This document shows, piece by piece, positions 32,433-40,578 of a stretch of 64,000 nt of DNA. This DNA is from Desulfovibrio sp. JY (GTDB lineage: Bacteria > Desulfobacterota > Desulfovibrionia > Desulfovibrionales > Desulfovibrionaceae): positions 1,426,001-1,490,000 of the forward strand of contig CP082962.1 in the NCBI GenBank assembly GCA_021730285.1, in the 5' to 3' direction. Positions within the stretch are counted from its first letter, which is position 1. Every line of letters starts with the position of its first letter. The position numbers and the translations under genes are program-made. The notes under the pieces were generated by a model. The model was not told the origin of the DNA and did not search any database. It saw only the letters and a list, made by a program, of their open reading frames with translations.

Positions 32433-33350
32433 ATGCCCGTCACCCCCCGTTTGGTCGGCATCCTGGCCGCCCTGGGCGCCACCGTGCTCTGGTCCGGCAA
32501 CTTTGTGGCCGCCCGGGGCATCGCCCACGACATCCCGCCCTTCACGCTCAATTTCTGGCGCTGGCTGGTGGCGCTTGCTTGCCTGCTGCCCCTGGCCCTG
32601 CCGAAGCTTAAGGCCGACTGGCCGGGCATGCGCCGCAGTTGGGGCTACATGGCCCTCATGGGCCTGCTCGGCGTCACGGCGCTCAATACCTTCGTCTACA
32701 AGGCCGCCCAGACCACGGCCAGCCTCAACATGGCCCTGCTCGTGCCGACGGCCCCCATCACCATCATCATCCTGTCCCGGATTTTTCACGAAGAACCCAT
32801 CACTCCCCGCCGGCTGGCCGGGGTGCTGGTGGTGCTTTCGGGCGTGCTGATTCTTTTTTCCCGGGGCGACTGGCAGGCGCTGGCCCGGGTGCGCTTTGCC
32901 GCCGGGGACTTATGGGCCCTTGCCGGCGTGGTCTGTTTCGGCGTGTATTCCTTTTGCACGCGCTACCGGCCGGCCGATGTGTCCCTGGAGGGGTTCAACG
33001 CCGCCACCTTCGCGTGGGGGCTTTTGCTGTCCCTGCCGGGGCTTGCCTGGGAGATGGCCCTTCTGCCGTCACCGGAGGTCAGCGCCCAGGTGGTGGGCGG
33101 CGTCCTCTACGTCGGCATCGGCTGCTCTTTTGCCGCCTATCTCCTCTGGACCAAGGCCATAACGGCTGTCGGTCCGGTGCTGGCCGGCCTCGTCTACTAC
33201 TCCCTGCCGCTTTTTACCGCCGTGGAGGCGGCGTTCGTGCTTGACGAGCGCATCGCGCCCTTTCATGTGGCCGGCGGCGTCTGCATCGCCTGCGGCATCG
33301 TGATCGCCACCTGGCGGGTGCGGCCGCGGTTGCGCCGGGCCGCGTCATAG
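32433..33350 (+). CDS. EamA/DMT-family transporter
   Basis: A 305-residue protein with about ten membrane helices and two EamA repeats (residues about 10-145 and 160-295). Motifs include WSGNFVAARG at the start and LFTAVEAAFVLDERI near the end. Members export amino acids, metabolites or drugs; the substrate is unknown. It starts 56 bp after topA. Confidence 0.88.
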   Translation: MPVTPRLVGILAALGATVLWSGNFVAARGIAHDIPPFTLNFWRWLVALACLLPLALPKLKADWPGMRRSWGYMALMGLLGVTALNTFVYKAAQTTASLNMALLVPTAPITIIILSRIFHEEPITPRRLAGVLVVLSGVLILFSRGDWQALARVRFAAGDLWALAGVVCFGVYSFCTRYRPADVSLEGFNAATFAWGLLLSLPGLAWEMALLPSPEVSAQVVGGVLYVGIGCSFAAYLLWTKAITAVGPVLAGLVYYSLPLFTAVEAAFVLDERIAPFHVAGGVCIACGIVIATWRVRPRLRRAAS

Positions 33351-33398
33351 CGCACGGCCCACGCCCTGCCTTGCCCCGGTTTCATGCGGCCGGGCGCA

Positions 33399-34085
33399 TC
33401 AATGCACGATATAGAACCAATGGTCGTCGAGCCGCGTTATCTTGTATGATCTGAGGATGACCGGATCGTCGGGGTAGCTGCCGTCGAAACGATACAGAAG
33501 CGCTTCCCAGTAGCTGAAAAATCCCCATCGCGTGTAGAAAAGCGCCTGCGGCCGCATGGTGTCGCATTCGATATCCACATGGTCGCTCATAAGCGAAAGC
33601 GCCTGCCACTTTCGCGGCAGCTGTACGCAGCGCTCGCAATCGCCTCGTTCCAGGGGCAGTTTTCCGGCACAGTAGGATGTCGCGACGTATTCTCGCTCTT
33701 TTTTCCAGAACTCGTGGTAGGAACGGATATTGGTGAGGACCGGATCGGTGTGGTTTACGATACAGTGGGCAAGGAAAACGATGCAAAAAGGGTAGAGCGA
33801 GCGAAGGTGTGCTGTTCGAAAATAGCGGATAGGAAGGTAGATGCTGTAGAGTTCCGTGGCGATGACGATGACGGTAAGAAAAGATGGCCCCCAGTCGTAG
33901 AATGCCGGCGGCAGATACGAAAAGATGATGAATTCGTAATAGTCGAACGGCCAAGTGAGGCCTTCGACGCAAAGTGTCCAGATAAGCGCCTGCTTGCAAC
34001 GGCGTATGGCTTTGTCGCGCAAGGGGCGAGATGAGTGATTCAGTGGACACACGATCTTTGAATAGAGGATAGATATTTTTTTCAC
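33399..34085 (-). CDS. unknown protein with aromatic-rich and membrane-like segments
   Basis: An open frame of up to 256 codons. I place the start at GTG 34085 because the upper part overlaps the terminator at 34118-34149. The product would be 228 residues. It has hydrophobic segments (SFLTVIVIATELYSIYLPI and LRSLYPFCIVFLAHC), many Tyr and Trp residues, and Cys pairs around ERGDCERC. It is visibly less GC-biased than its neighbours and may be acquired. I do not recognise the family. The start is uncertain. Confidence 0.55.
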   Translation of the reverse strand: MKKISILYSKIVCPLNHSSRPLRDKAIRRCKQALIWTLCVEGLTWPFDYYEFIIFSYLPPAFYDWGPSFLTVIVIATELYSIYLPIRYFRTAHLRSLYPFCIVFLAHCIVNHTDPVLTNIRSYHEFWKKEREYVATSYCAGKLPLERGDCERCVQLPRKWQALSLMSDHVDIECDTMRPQALFYTRWGFFSYWEALLYRFDGSYPDDPVILRSYKITRLDDHWFYIVH

Positions 34086-34117
34086 TCGCCGACTGCCATA
34101 TTCTCCCGTACAAAGTA

Positions 34118-34149
34118 AAGCGGGCCGCCTCATCCGAGACGGCCCGCTT
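34118..34149 (-). terminator. terminator after the glutamate synthase operon
   Basis: A perfect 10-bp stem AAGCGGGCCG / CGGCCCGCTT with a 12-nt loop, followed on the minus strand by a T-rich run (TTTACTTTG), about 75 bp past the stop of the last glt gene. Confidence 0.75.
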
Positions 34150-34223
34150 CGCTTTTGCTGTCTAAGCAATATGCTGGGGTCAGGAGGGCAACGCCCCCCT
34201 GGTCGACGAAGGCGTATTCCCGG

Positions 34224-36554
34224 CTACACCAGCGGCGTATTCTCCACCAGGGTCCAGACGCCGCAGGGGCAGGCGTTGCCGCAAAAGCCGCAACCGATGC
34301 ACTTGTCTGGGTCGGACACCATCTCGAATTCCTTGCCGCCCAGCTGCTTGCGCGAGATGGCCCCGGTCGGGCAGATGGTCTCGCACAGCCCGCAGTCGCG
34401 GCAGGCCCCGCAGGAGGAGCACTGGCTGGCGCAGGAATTCAGGTCGTTGAACTCCATGATGCGCGGATCGAAATACTCGAGCTTGGCCCGCTTGTAGTCG
34501 ATCATCTTGCGCGTGTCCTCCACCGGCCGCTTGCCGGCGAAGATGTCCTCGATGGCCTTGGCCGCGTCGCGGCCCATGCCGATGGCCTGGGTAAGCAGGC
34601 CCGGTTTCACGATGTCGCCGATGGCGAACACCTTGGGATTGGTGGTCTGGTTGATGCCGTTGACCTTCACATGGCCGCGCTCGGTGGCGATGGTGTCGTC
34701 CAAAAACTCCAGGTCCGGGACGTCGCCGACCGACAGGATGACGGTGTCGGCCGGGATCACTTCACCGGATTGCAAGGTCACGCCCGCGGCCGTGATTTCC
34801 TTGGTGAAGCAGGGCCACTTGAACTTGGCGCCAGCGGCCTCGGCATCCTTGCGTTCCTTGCCGAAAGAGGCCGGGGTCTGGATGTCGATGAGGGTGATGG
34901 ACTCGGCCCCCAGGCGGGCGGCCTCGGTGGCCACGTCGCAGCCCACGTTGCCGGCGCCGATGATGACCACGGTCTTGCCGACCTTGGCCGTGCCCTTCTT
35001 GGCGGCCTTGAGGAAGGTCAGCGCCGGGGTGGCCAGCTCCTTGCCGGGAACGGGCAGCATGCGGGGCTTGTTGGCCCCGACGGCCAGCACCGTGAAGTCG
35101 TAGTCCGTGACGATCTGGGCGAACTCGTCCTTGGCCAGCGCCTTTTTGAGCTGGATGTGCGGCAGCACTTCCTGGGCCCGCGCGATTTCGGCCTCCAGCA
35201 CGTCCTTGGGGATGCGGCTGGACGGAATGGCCGCCGAGATCTTGCCGCCGAGCTTTTCCTCGAGGTCGTAGATCACGGCTTCATGGCCGGCCAGCCGGAG
35301 CTGCCAGGCCACGGACATGCCGGCCGGGCCGCCGCCGATGACGGCCACCCGCTTGCCGGAAAGGGGCGGGAGCTTGGGCATGTGGCCGGCCTTGACGTTG
35401 GCCTTGCCGAGCATGGCGGTATCAAGCGGCGTCAGGTGGCCGATATTGCGCGTACAGCCCTGCATGCACAGGTTCGGGCACAGATAGCCGCAGACCGTGG
35501 CCGGGAAGGGCGTGTAGGCGAGCGCCAGGTCCATGGCTTCGTCCATGAGCCCGTCGCGCACCAGCTGCCAGCGCTGCTGCACCGGGATGCCGGTGGGGCA
35601 GCTGGCCTGGCAGGGCGAAAGGTATTTTTTGTTTTCCCAGACCGGCACGAAACGGCGCAGCTCGCCGTTGACGATCAGCGGAATGGGGGTTCTGTCGCTG
35701 GTATCCAGGTCGCCGATAAGCCCGCCCTTGCCGAGCTCCGCATCCCAGACGTTGGCGCGGAAATCGGCCATGGAACGGCGGGTCTTGCCGGTTTTTTCGT
35801 AGGGGGTGCGGGCGGCGATGCACTGCCAGTCGTCGCGCGCCGACAGGGTGTCGAAGAGCGCGGACTGGCCGATGGCCTCGAGGTAGGAGCGCAGGTTCTC
35901 GGTGAGCCAGGCATAGGCCGCGTCGTCGATGGGCACGAGCTTGGCGTCGGCCAGGGAAAAGCCCTTGTGCGGGCCGCGAAAGAAGATCTGGCCGCCGACC
36001 ATGCCCACGCACGGACGGTAGCCGAGCACGTTGTCCGGATTCTGGGGCTCGTGGCCGCAGACCACCGCCGTTCCGCCGGCCATGAATTCGGCGAAATAGT
36101 CGCCAACGCTCCCAAGCACCCACATTTCCGGGGCCGCGTACTTGGGGTTGCGCTTGGTCATGGTCATGCCGCGCGCGCCGAGGTTGCCGGCGACCATGAC
36201 CTTGCCCTGGGCCATGCCGTTGGCCGCGCCGTTGCCGGCGTTGCCGAGCACCGTGATCTCGGCGCCGGCGTTGAGCCAGCCGATGTCGTCCGAGGTCGGG
36301 GCGTCGATGATGATCTTCGTGCCCGGGAAGCCCATGGAGCCGGTGCGCTGGCCGGGTGCGCCGGTGATGCGCACGGTGACGGGTTCGTCGCGGGAGACGA
36401 AAAGCCGGCCGCCGATGCCGTGCTGGCCGTCGGCCTCGACGAGAAGGTCGCGGGCGCCCTGGGTCACGGCCCGCTGGATGCGTTCCTCGAGGATGCGGGA
36501 GTCCACCCGGTGGCCGTTTTCGATGCCGTGTATGGTGACGCTTTGCTGTGCCAT
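34224..36554 (-). CDS. glutamate synthase piece: GXGXG domain fused to GltD-like oxidoreductase and ferredoxin domain
   Basis: A 776-residue fusion. Residues 1-240 are the GXGXG beta-helix domain found at the C-terminus of GltB (ITVLGNAGNGAANGMAQGK...MGFPGTKIIIDAPTSDD). About 280-700 match the GltD small subunit: Cys-rich CQASCPTGIPV and CGYLCPNLCMQGC cluster motifs, VAVIGGGPAGMS for FAD and VVIIGAGNVGCD for NADPH. The last 70 residues hold two [4Fe-4S] motifs (CGLCETICPTG and CIGCGFCGNACPCG). It is the third gene of the split operon, converting glutamine plus 2-oxoglutarate to glutamate using pyridine nucleotide. Confidence 0.9.
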   Translation of the reverse strand: MAQQSVTIHGIENGHRVDSRILEERIQRAVTQGARDLLVEADGQHGIGGRLFVSRDEPVTVRITGAPGQRTGSMGFPGTKIIIDAPTSDDIGWLNAGAEITVLGNAGNGAANGMAQGKVMVAGNLGARGMTMTKRNPKYAAPEMWVLGSVGDYFAEFMAGGTAVVCGHEPQNPDNVLGYRPCVGMVGGQIFFRGPHKGFSLADAKLVPIDDAAYAWLTENLRSYLEAIGQSALFDTLSARDDWQCIAARTPYEKTGKTRRSMADFRANVWDAELGKGGLIGDLDTSDRTPIPLIVNGELRRFVPVWENKKYLSPCQASCPTGIPVQQRWQLVRDGLMDEAMDLALAYTPFPATVCGYLCPNLCMQGCTRNIGHLTPLDTAMLGKANVKAGHMPKLPPLSGKRVAVIGGGPAGMSVAWQLRLAGHEAVIYDLEEKLGGKISAAIPSSRIPKDVLEAEIARAQEVLPHIQLKKALAKDEFAQIVTDYDFTVLAVGANKPRMLPVPGKELATPALTFLKAAKKGTAKVGKTVVIIGAGNVGCDVATEAARLGAESITLIDIQTPASFGKERKDAEAAGAKFKWPCFTKEITAAGVTLQSGEVIPADTVILSVGDVPDLEFLDDTIATERGHVKVNGINQTTNPKVFAIGDIVKPGLLTQAIGMGRDAAKAIEDIFAGKRPVEDTRKMIDYKRAKLEYFDPRIMEFNDLNSCASQCSSCGACRDCGLCETICPTGAISRKQLGGKEFEMVSDPDKCIGCGFCGNACPCGVWTLVENTPLV

Positions 36555-36603
36555 GTGCGTTGCTGCCTTGCTGCTGCTGGGGTTCTTTTTCGCCGGGCCG
36601 CCG

Positions 36604-38238
36604 CTAGACCACGTACTTGATCTTGAGGCGCTGGGCCGCGTGGTAATCGCTTATGCCGAGCGCGTCGGACATGCCGATGGGCAGCGACGTGGAACGTCCG
36701 AGCGGGGCGACGATCTTGCGCAGTTCGGTGTCGAAGGAGAGGAACACGTCGACCAGACGCTCGGCCACCTTTTCCGGGTCCAGCCGCCGGTACAGGCGGG
36801 GGTCCTGGGAGGTGATGCCCTTGGGGCACACGCCGATGTTGCATACGTTGCAACGGTCGTGTTCGGAGCCCAGGCAGCCGGCGGCGGCCTGCATCATGTA
36901 CTTGCCGGACTGCACGGCGCTGGCGCCGAGCATGATCAGCGCGGCGGCGTTGGCGGCCAGGTTGCCGTTCTTGCCGATGCCGCCTCCGGCGATCAGCGGA
37001 ATCTCGTTCTGCTTGCCGGCGGTGCACAGGTCTTCATAGCAGTCGCGCAGGTTGGTGGCGATGGGGTGCCCCATGTGGTTCATGGAGACGTTGTAGGCCG
37101 CGCCCGTGCCGCCGTCCTCGCCGTCGATGGCGAGCCCGGCCGCGTAGGGGTTGCGGATGAGGTTGTTGAGCACCGCCGTGGACGAGGTGGTGCCGGAAAT
37201 CTTCGGGTAGACCGGCACGCGGAATCCCCAGGCCATGGACATGGACTGGATCATCTTGGCCACGGACTCCTCGATGGAATACTGGGTCTGGTGGGTGGGC
37301 GGGCTCGGCAGGGACACGCCCTGGGGCACGCCGCGGATGGCGGCGATGAGCTTGTTGACCTTGTACCACATGAGCAGCCCGCCGTCGCCGGGCTTGGCGC
37401 CCTGGCCGTACTTGATCTCGATGGCGCAGGGGTCCTCTTTCATGTCCGGCAGGGCCTTAATGATCTCGTCCCAGCCGAAGTAGCCCGAGGCGATCTGGAG
37501 CACCACGTACTTGAGGAAGCGGGAGCGCAGAAGGCGCGGCGGACAGCCGCCCTCGCCCGTGCACATGCGCACCGGCATGTTCAGTTCCTCGTTTAAGTAG
37601 GTGACGCCCATGATCAGCCCTTCCCACATGTTGGGGGAGAGCGCGCCGAAGGACATGGAGCCGATCATCAGCGGATAGATCTCGCGCACCGCCGGCACCC
37701 AGGCGTGCTCTTCCAGGGCGTGGAGGCCTTCCTCGGGCGGCTGCACCCGGCCGAGCAGGGTGCGCAGCTCGAACTCGTGCCGGCCGGCGTCCAGGGCCGG
37801 GTCGGTGAGCATGGAGATGCGGATGAACTTGATCTGGTCGAGCAGGCTGCCGGAGTCGTTGCGCCGACCGCCCCGGGTGCGGGCCTGGCCGCCACGATTG
37901 TTGTGGAACTTGAGCGTGGTGGCTTCGGGGCGCAGGCGCGGGGTGATGGCGTTATTGGGGCATACCATGTTGCACATGGCGCAGCCGATGCAGCGGTAGG
38001 CCGGATCGGTGCGCTGGCGGATGCCGTAATAAATGGAATAGTTGTTGGTGGGCTTTTTCTGCAAAGCCAGGGTGGCCTCGACGGTGCGCTTGCGGAACAC
38101 GCCGAGTTCGATGGCGCTTACCGGGCACACGGAGGTGCAGCGCCCGCACAGGGTGCAGGTGTGTATGTCCCAGTCCACCTGCCAGGGCAGGTCGTTGACG
38201 CTTAGTGTGGACGGGGTAAGGATTGGAGCTGATTGCAT
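36604..38238 (-). CDS. glutamate synthase central/FMN subunit with N-terminal ferredoxin domain
   Basis: A 544-residue archaeal-type GltB core. Residues about 25-90 hold two [4Fe-4S] motifs (CTLCGRCTSVCPVS and CIGCAMCNMVCPNN). The FMN-binding domain follows, with IGSMSFGALS, the CTGEGGCPP stretch, EIKYGQGAKPGDGG and AIDGEDGGTGAA for FMN and 2-iminoglutarate. The CNVCNIGVCPKGI segment gives the 3Fe-4S ligands. The ATG at 38238 has AGAGGT upstream and overlaps the amidotransferase gene by 37 bp. Confidence 0.93.
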   Translation of the reverse strand: MQSAPILTPSTLSVNDLPWQVDWDIHTCTLCGRCTSVCPVSAIELGVFRKRTVEATLALQKKPTNNYSIYYGIRQRTDPAYRCIGCAMCNMVCPNNAITPRLRPEATTLKFHNNRGGQARTRGGRRNDSGSLLDQIKFIRISMLTDPALDAGRHEFELRTLLGRVQPPEEGLHALEEHAWVPAVREIYPLMIGSMSFGALSPNMWEGLIMGVTYLNEELNMPVRMCTGEGGCPPRLLRSRFLKYVVLQIASGYFGWDEIIKALPDMKEDPCAIEIKYGQGAKPGDGGLLMWYKVNKLIAAIRGVPQGVSLPSPPTHQTQYSIEESVAKMIQSMSMAWGFRVPVYPKISGTTSSTAVLNNLIRNPYAAGLAIDGEDGGTGAAYNVSMNHMGHPIATNLRDCYEDLCTAGKQNEIPLIAGGGIGKNGNLAANAAALIMLGASAVQSGKYMMQAAAGCLGSEHDRCNVCNIGVCPKGITSQDPRLYRRLDPEKVAERLVDVFLSFDTELRKIVAPLGRSTSLPIGMSDALGISDYHAAQRLKIKYVV

Positions 38239-39332
38239 ATGGTGACCTCTTGGCATTCGGGGCGCACGATGGCCGTATCCAGGTGCATGGGTTGAAAATC
38301 GGCGTGCTCGTCGCGATCGGGGATGGCCGCGTCGAGGCCGCAGATTTCCGAGGAAAAGGCAAACATGCCGTCCTTGCCGCCAACCACGCCGGGGCGCAGC
38401 TTCTTGCGGTCCTGGACCATGAACATGGTTCCCTCGGGCAGGCAGCCGATGACGCAATTGGGCCCGTCGATGATGAGCTTGCGGCAGGTCTGCTTGATGC
38501 GGGCGAGCAGTTCGCGGTCCGGATGGCCTTCCATCTCGGCGTTGGACAGCGGCGTGATGACGTGCTTGTAGTATTCGATGCCAAGGCCAAGGCGCTTGAG
38601 CGTGAAATGCATGATATGGGCGAAGACTTCCGAGTCGGACTGATAGCCCATATAGCCGGGAAACCCGCGCGAGAGCAGGTATTCCTTGATGGGAATAAAG
38701 GCCGTGTTCTCGCCGTTGGTCATGGTGCAGACGCCCTGCAGGAAGAACGGGTGGCAGGCGTAGAGATTGATGGCGTAGTTGGTGTTCTGGCGGCCCTGGG
38801 CCAGGATGCGGCGGCAGAAAAGCTCCGGCCGGTCGAGGCCGAGGTATTCGGCCACGGTCAGGGGATCGCCGACTTCCTTGACCATGATGGTGTCGGGCCA
38901 GAACGAAAAGACGCGGATGTCTTCCTTTCCCTCGCCCATGAGGCGAAGCGCCACGCGCAGGGTCATATAGGTCAGTTCGCGCTCGGCCTGATCCTTGCCT
39001 TTGAGGTCGGCCGGGACCTCGTAGGCCCGGGCCATGTAGGTCCCGCGTACCGGGGTGCCGGCCGGAACCTTGGTCTTGGGGTCGAGCACAAGGGTGGACT
39101 TGGTGACGAAGCCCCGTTCATCCATGAAGGCGTCGAGGCGCTTTAATCCGTCGTCCGTGAAAATGCCGGAGAGGATCGGCGCGTCCTTCATCTCGCCGAA
39201 AGGACCGCCCAGATCATGCAGAAACAGGCCGACGCCGGAGCCGTCGTGTCCTTCCTTCATGACATTGAGGGCCTCGATGGCGCGCATGGGGGACACGGGG
39301 TCCCGGCTGCTGAGGGCGAATAAGCGGCACAT
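38202..39332 (-). CDS. glutamate synthase glutamine amidotransferase subunit
   Basis: A 376-residue class II amidotransferase. Met-Cys at the start (MCRLFALSS) supplies the N-terminal nucleophile Cys2 after Met removal. GHDGSGVGLF and other class II loops follow. It releases ammonia from glutamine for the FMN subunit. It is first in the operon; a 478-bp AT-rich region lies before it. Confidence 0.92.
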   Translation of the reverse strand: MCRLFALSSRDPVSPMRAIEALNVMKEGHDGSGVGLFLHDLGGPFGEMKDAPILSGIFTDDGLKRLDAFMDERGFVTKSTLVLDPKTKVPAGTPVRGTYMARAYEVPADLKGKDQAERELTYMTLRVALRLMGEGKEDIRVFSFWPDTIMVKEVGDPLTVAEYLGLDRPELFCRRILAQGRQNTNYAINLYACHPFFLQGVCTMTNGENTAFIPIKEYLLSRGFPGYMGYQSDSEVFAHIMHFTLKRLGLGIEYYKHVITPLSNAEMEGHPDRELLARIKQTCRKLIIDGPNCVIGCLPEGTMFMVQDRKKLRPGVVGGKDGMFAFSSEICGLDAAIPDRDEHADFQPMHLDTAIVRPECQEVTICNQLQSLPRPH

Positions 39333-39689
39333 GGTCTACTCCGAATAACGCTATCTATTTGAGGGGGGTTTTTTCATAGTGACAAAATAGGGCATCGTAA
39401 AGCAAAAAATAAAAAAGAGGGACTTCTTGCGAAAAATGTAAATAATTTCCGGCGGAAGATTATTTCATACAAAAGCAATACCCCCGTGACCTTTCGCCTT
39501 TTTTGAAAAGTTCGACCGGGCGGCGTGCGCCGCCATCGCGATCACGCCGACGAATCTTCGGTCCGCCAAGGCGCTCTTCCGGGGGCATGCGCCGTCCCAT
39601 CCGTCACGGCGCGGGCCGCGGCCAATCCCGGCCCAGGCGCCCAGTTTAGGATAATAAGATCGAAACGGCCTGCGTCAAACGCCGCCGGC

Positions 39690-39718
39690 TTGACAAGCGC
39701 CCCAGCCCCTGCTTACCA
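39690..39718 (+). promoter_or_regulatory. candidate sigma-70 promoter of the bet regulator operon
   Basis: TTGACA (39690-39695), 17 bp, then TTACCA (39713-39718). The -35 is perfect and the -10 is poor. The operator at 39721 would lie over the transcription start, as expected for repression. Confidence 0.5.
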
Positions 39719-39720
39719 AA

Positions 39721-39729
39721 GGTCCTACC
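39721..39729. promoter_or_regulatory. FadR-type operator 1
   Basis: GGTCCTACC fits the GGT-N3-ACC core (TNGTNNNACNA) of FadR-subfamily GntR repressors. Its reverse complement GGTAGGACC is the core of site 2. Confidence 0.7.
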
Positions 39730-39744
39730 AATTGCCGCTTTCAT

Positions 39745-39773
39745 ACCCATAACAAGTCTTTTTATGGGTTTTT
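39745..39773 (+). terminator. possible attenuator hairpin
   Basis: ACCCATA pairs with TATGGGT (39745-39751, 39763-39769), followed by a T run. The stem is weak (7 bp), so it may be chance. It lies between the two operators. Confidence 0.3.
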
Positions 39774-39794
39774 AGCGCAATACTTCGTGATTAA

Positions 39795-39803
39795 GGTAGG
39801 ACC
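39795..39803. promoter_or_regulatory. FadR-type operator 2
   Basis: GGTAGGACC, the inverted copy of operator 1, 74 bp downstream and 7 bp before the regulator ATG. Confidence 0.7.
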
Positions 39804-39810
39804 ATTAAAG

Positions 39811-40578
39811 ATGCCATCCCTGGAAGCCGCCACCCTGTTTTCCCCGGCCCGGCCCGGTCGGGCCAGCGAGGACGTGGCCCTGCAAATCGAGGCCGCCATC
39901 ACGGACGGGTCCATCGTGCCGGGGCAGAGCCTGCCGAGCGAGCGCGAGTTGCAGGCCCAGTTTCGCACCTCGCGCGGCGTGGTGCGCGAGGCCTTGCGGG
40001 CGCTCAAGCAAAAGGGCCTGCTCGAGATCCGAAAGGGGGCCCACGGCGGGGCCTACGTCAAGGCCGTTGGCGTGGACAACGTCAGCGAATCCCTGGCCCT
40101 GTTCCTCAAGCAGCGCCAGGTGTCGCCGGCCCGGTTGATCGAATTTCGCGAGGCCGTGGACCGGGCGCTCATCGTCATGGCCGTGGCCCGGGCCACGCAG
40201 GCGGACACGCTGGAGCTGACCGCCCTGGCCGACGCCCTGGCCGCGGCGGCCGGAGGCGACGCCCCGGACCTCGACCTGGTGGCCGAGCACGACCGCGAGT
40301 GCAACCTGGCGCTGGCCCGCATGGCCGACAACCCGGTCTTCGAGTGGGTCATGCGCGCGGTGCAGCTCGGGTTCAGTTCCCTGGACATGGCCCTTTACGA
40401 GGACCCGGACTGCCGGGAGCGCACCGTGGCCAACTGGCGCGACACCGCCCGGGCCATTGCCGAGCGGGAGCCCCTGGCCGCCCTGTCCCACGTTTCCCTG
40501 CATTACGCCTGGCTGCGCCGCCGGCTTGGAAAAAGCGGCTCCAGCGACGCGGACCGCAAAGATAAGGAGCAGACATGA
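39811..40578 (+). CDS. GntR-family regulator, FadR subfamily, of the betaine genes
   Basis: A 255-residue regulator. The ATG at 39811 is preferred over GTG 39787, which would overlap operator 2. The N-terminal winged helix (LQIEAAITDGSIVPGQSLPSERELQAQFRTSRGVVREALRA region) is clear. The C-terminal half is an FCD ligand domain (EFREAVDRALIVMAVARA... HDRECNLALARM... HVSLHYAWLRRRL). Its ATGA stop overlaps betA, so it likely controls its own operon in response to a choline-related or other small acid ligand. Confidence 0.88.
   Translation: MPSLEAATLFSPARPGRASEDVALQIEAAITDGSIVPGQSLPSERELQAQFRTSRGVVREALRALKQKGLLEIRKGAHGGAYVKAVGVDNVSESLALFLKQRQVSPARLIEFREAVDRALIVMAVARATQADTLELTALADALAAAAGGDAPDLDLVAEHDRECNLALARMADNPVFEWVMRAVQLGFSSLDMALYEDPDCRERTVANWRDTARAIAEREPLAALSHVSLHYAWLRRRLGKSGSSDADRKDKEQT

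Larger units (their letters stand above)
39333..39810. other. intergenic region between glt operon and FadR-type regulator
   Basis: A 478-bp divergent region. The glt side (39345-39480) is AT-rich and likely carries the glt promoter, but no clear pair of hexamers was found. The regulator side has a TTGACA, two GGT-N3-ACC operators and a small hairpin, listed separately. The middle is GC-rich with no recognised signal. Confidence 0.6.

Noticed and set aside
33382-34113. 243-codon alternative minus-strand frame next to the unknown gene
   Set aside because: A competing frame rich in Arg, His and Pro without coherent hydrophobic blocks; the 33399 frame has more protein-like segments, although I am not certain.
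34155-36620. 821-codon plus-strand frame opposite the glutamate synthase gene
   Set aside because: Antisense shadow; no motif and low-complexity composition.
39745-39773. Strong attenuator for the bet operon
   Set aside because: Only a 7-bp stem with three GC pairs; reported only as a low-confidence hairpin.
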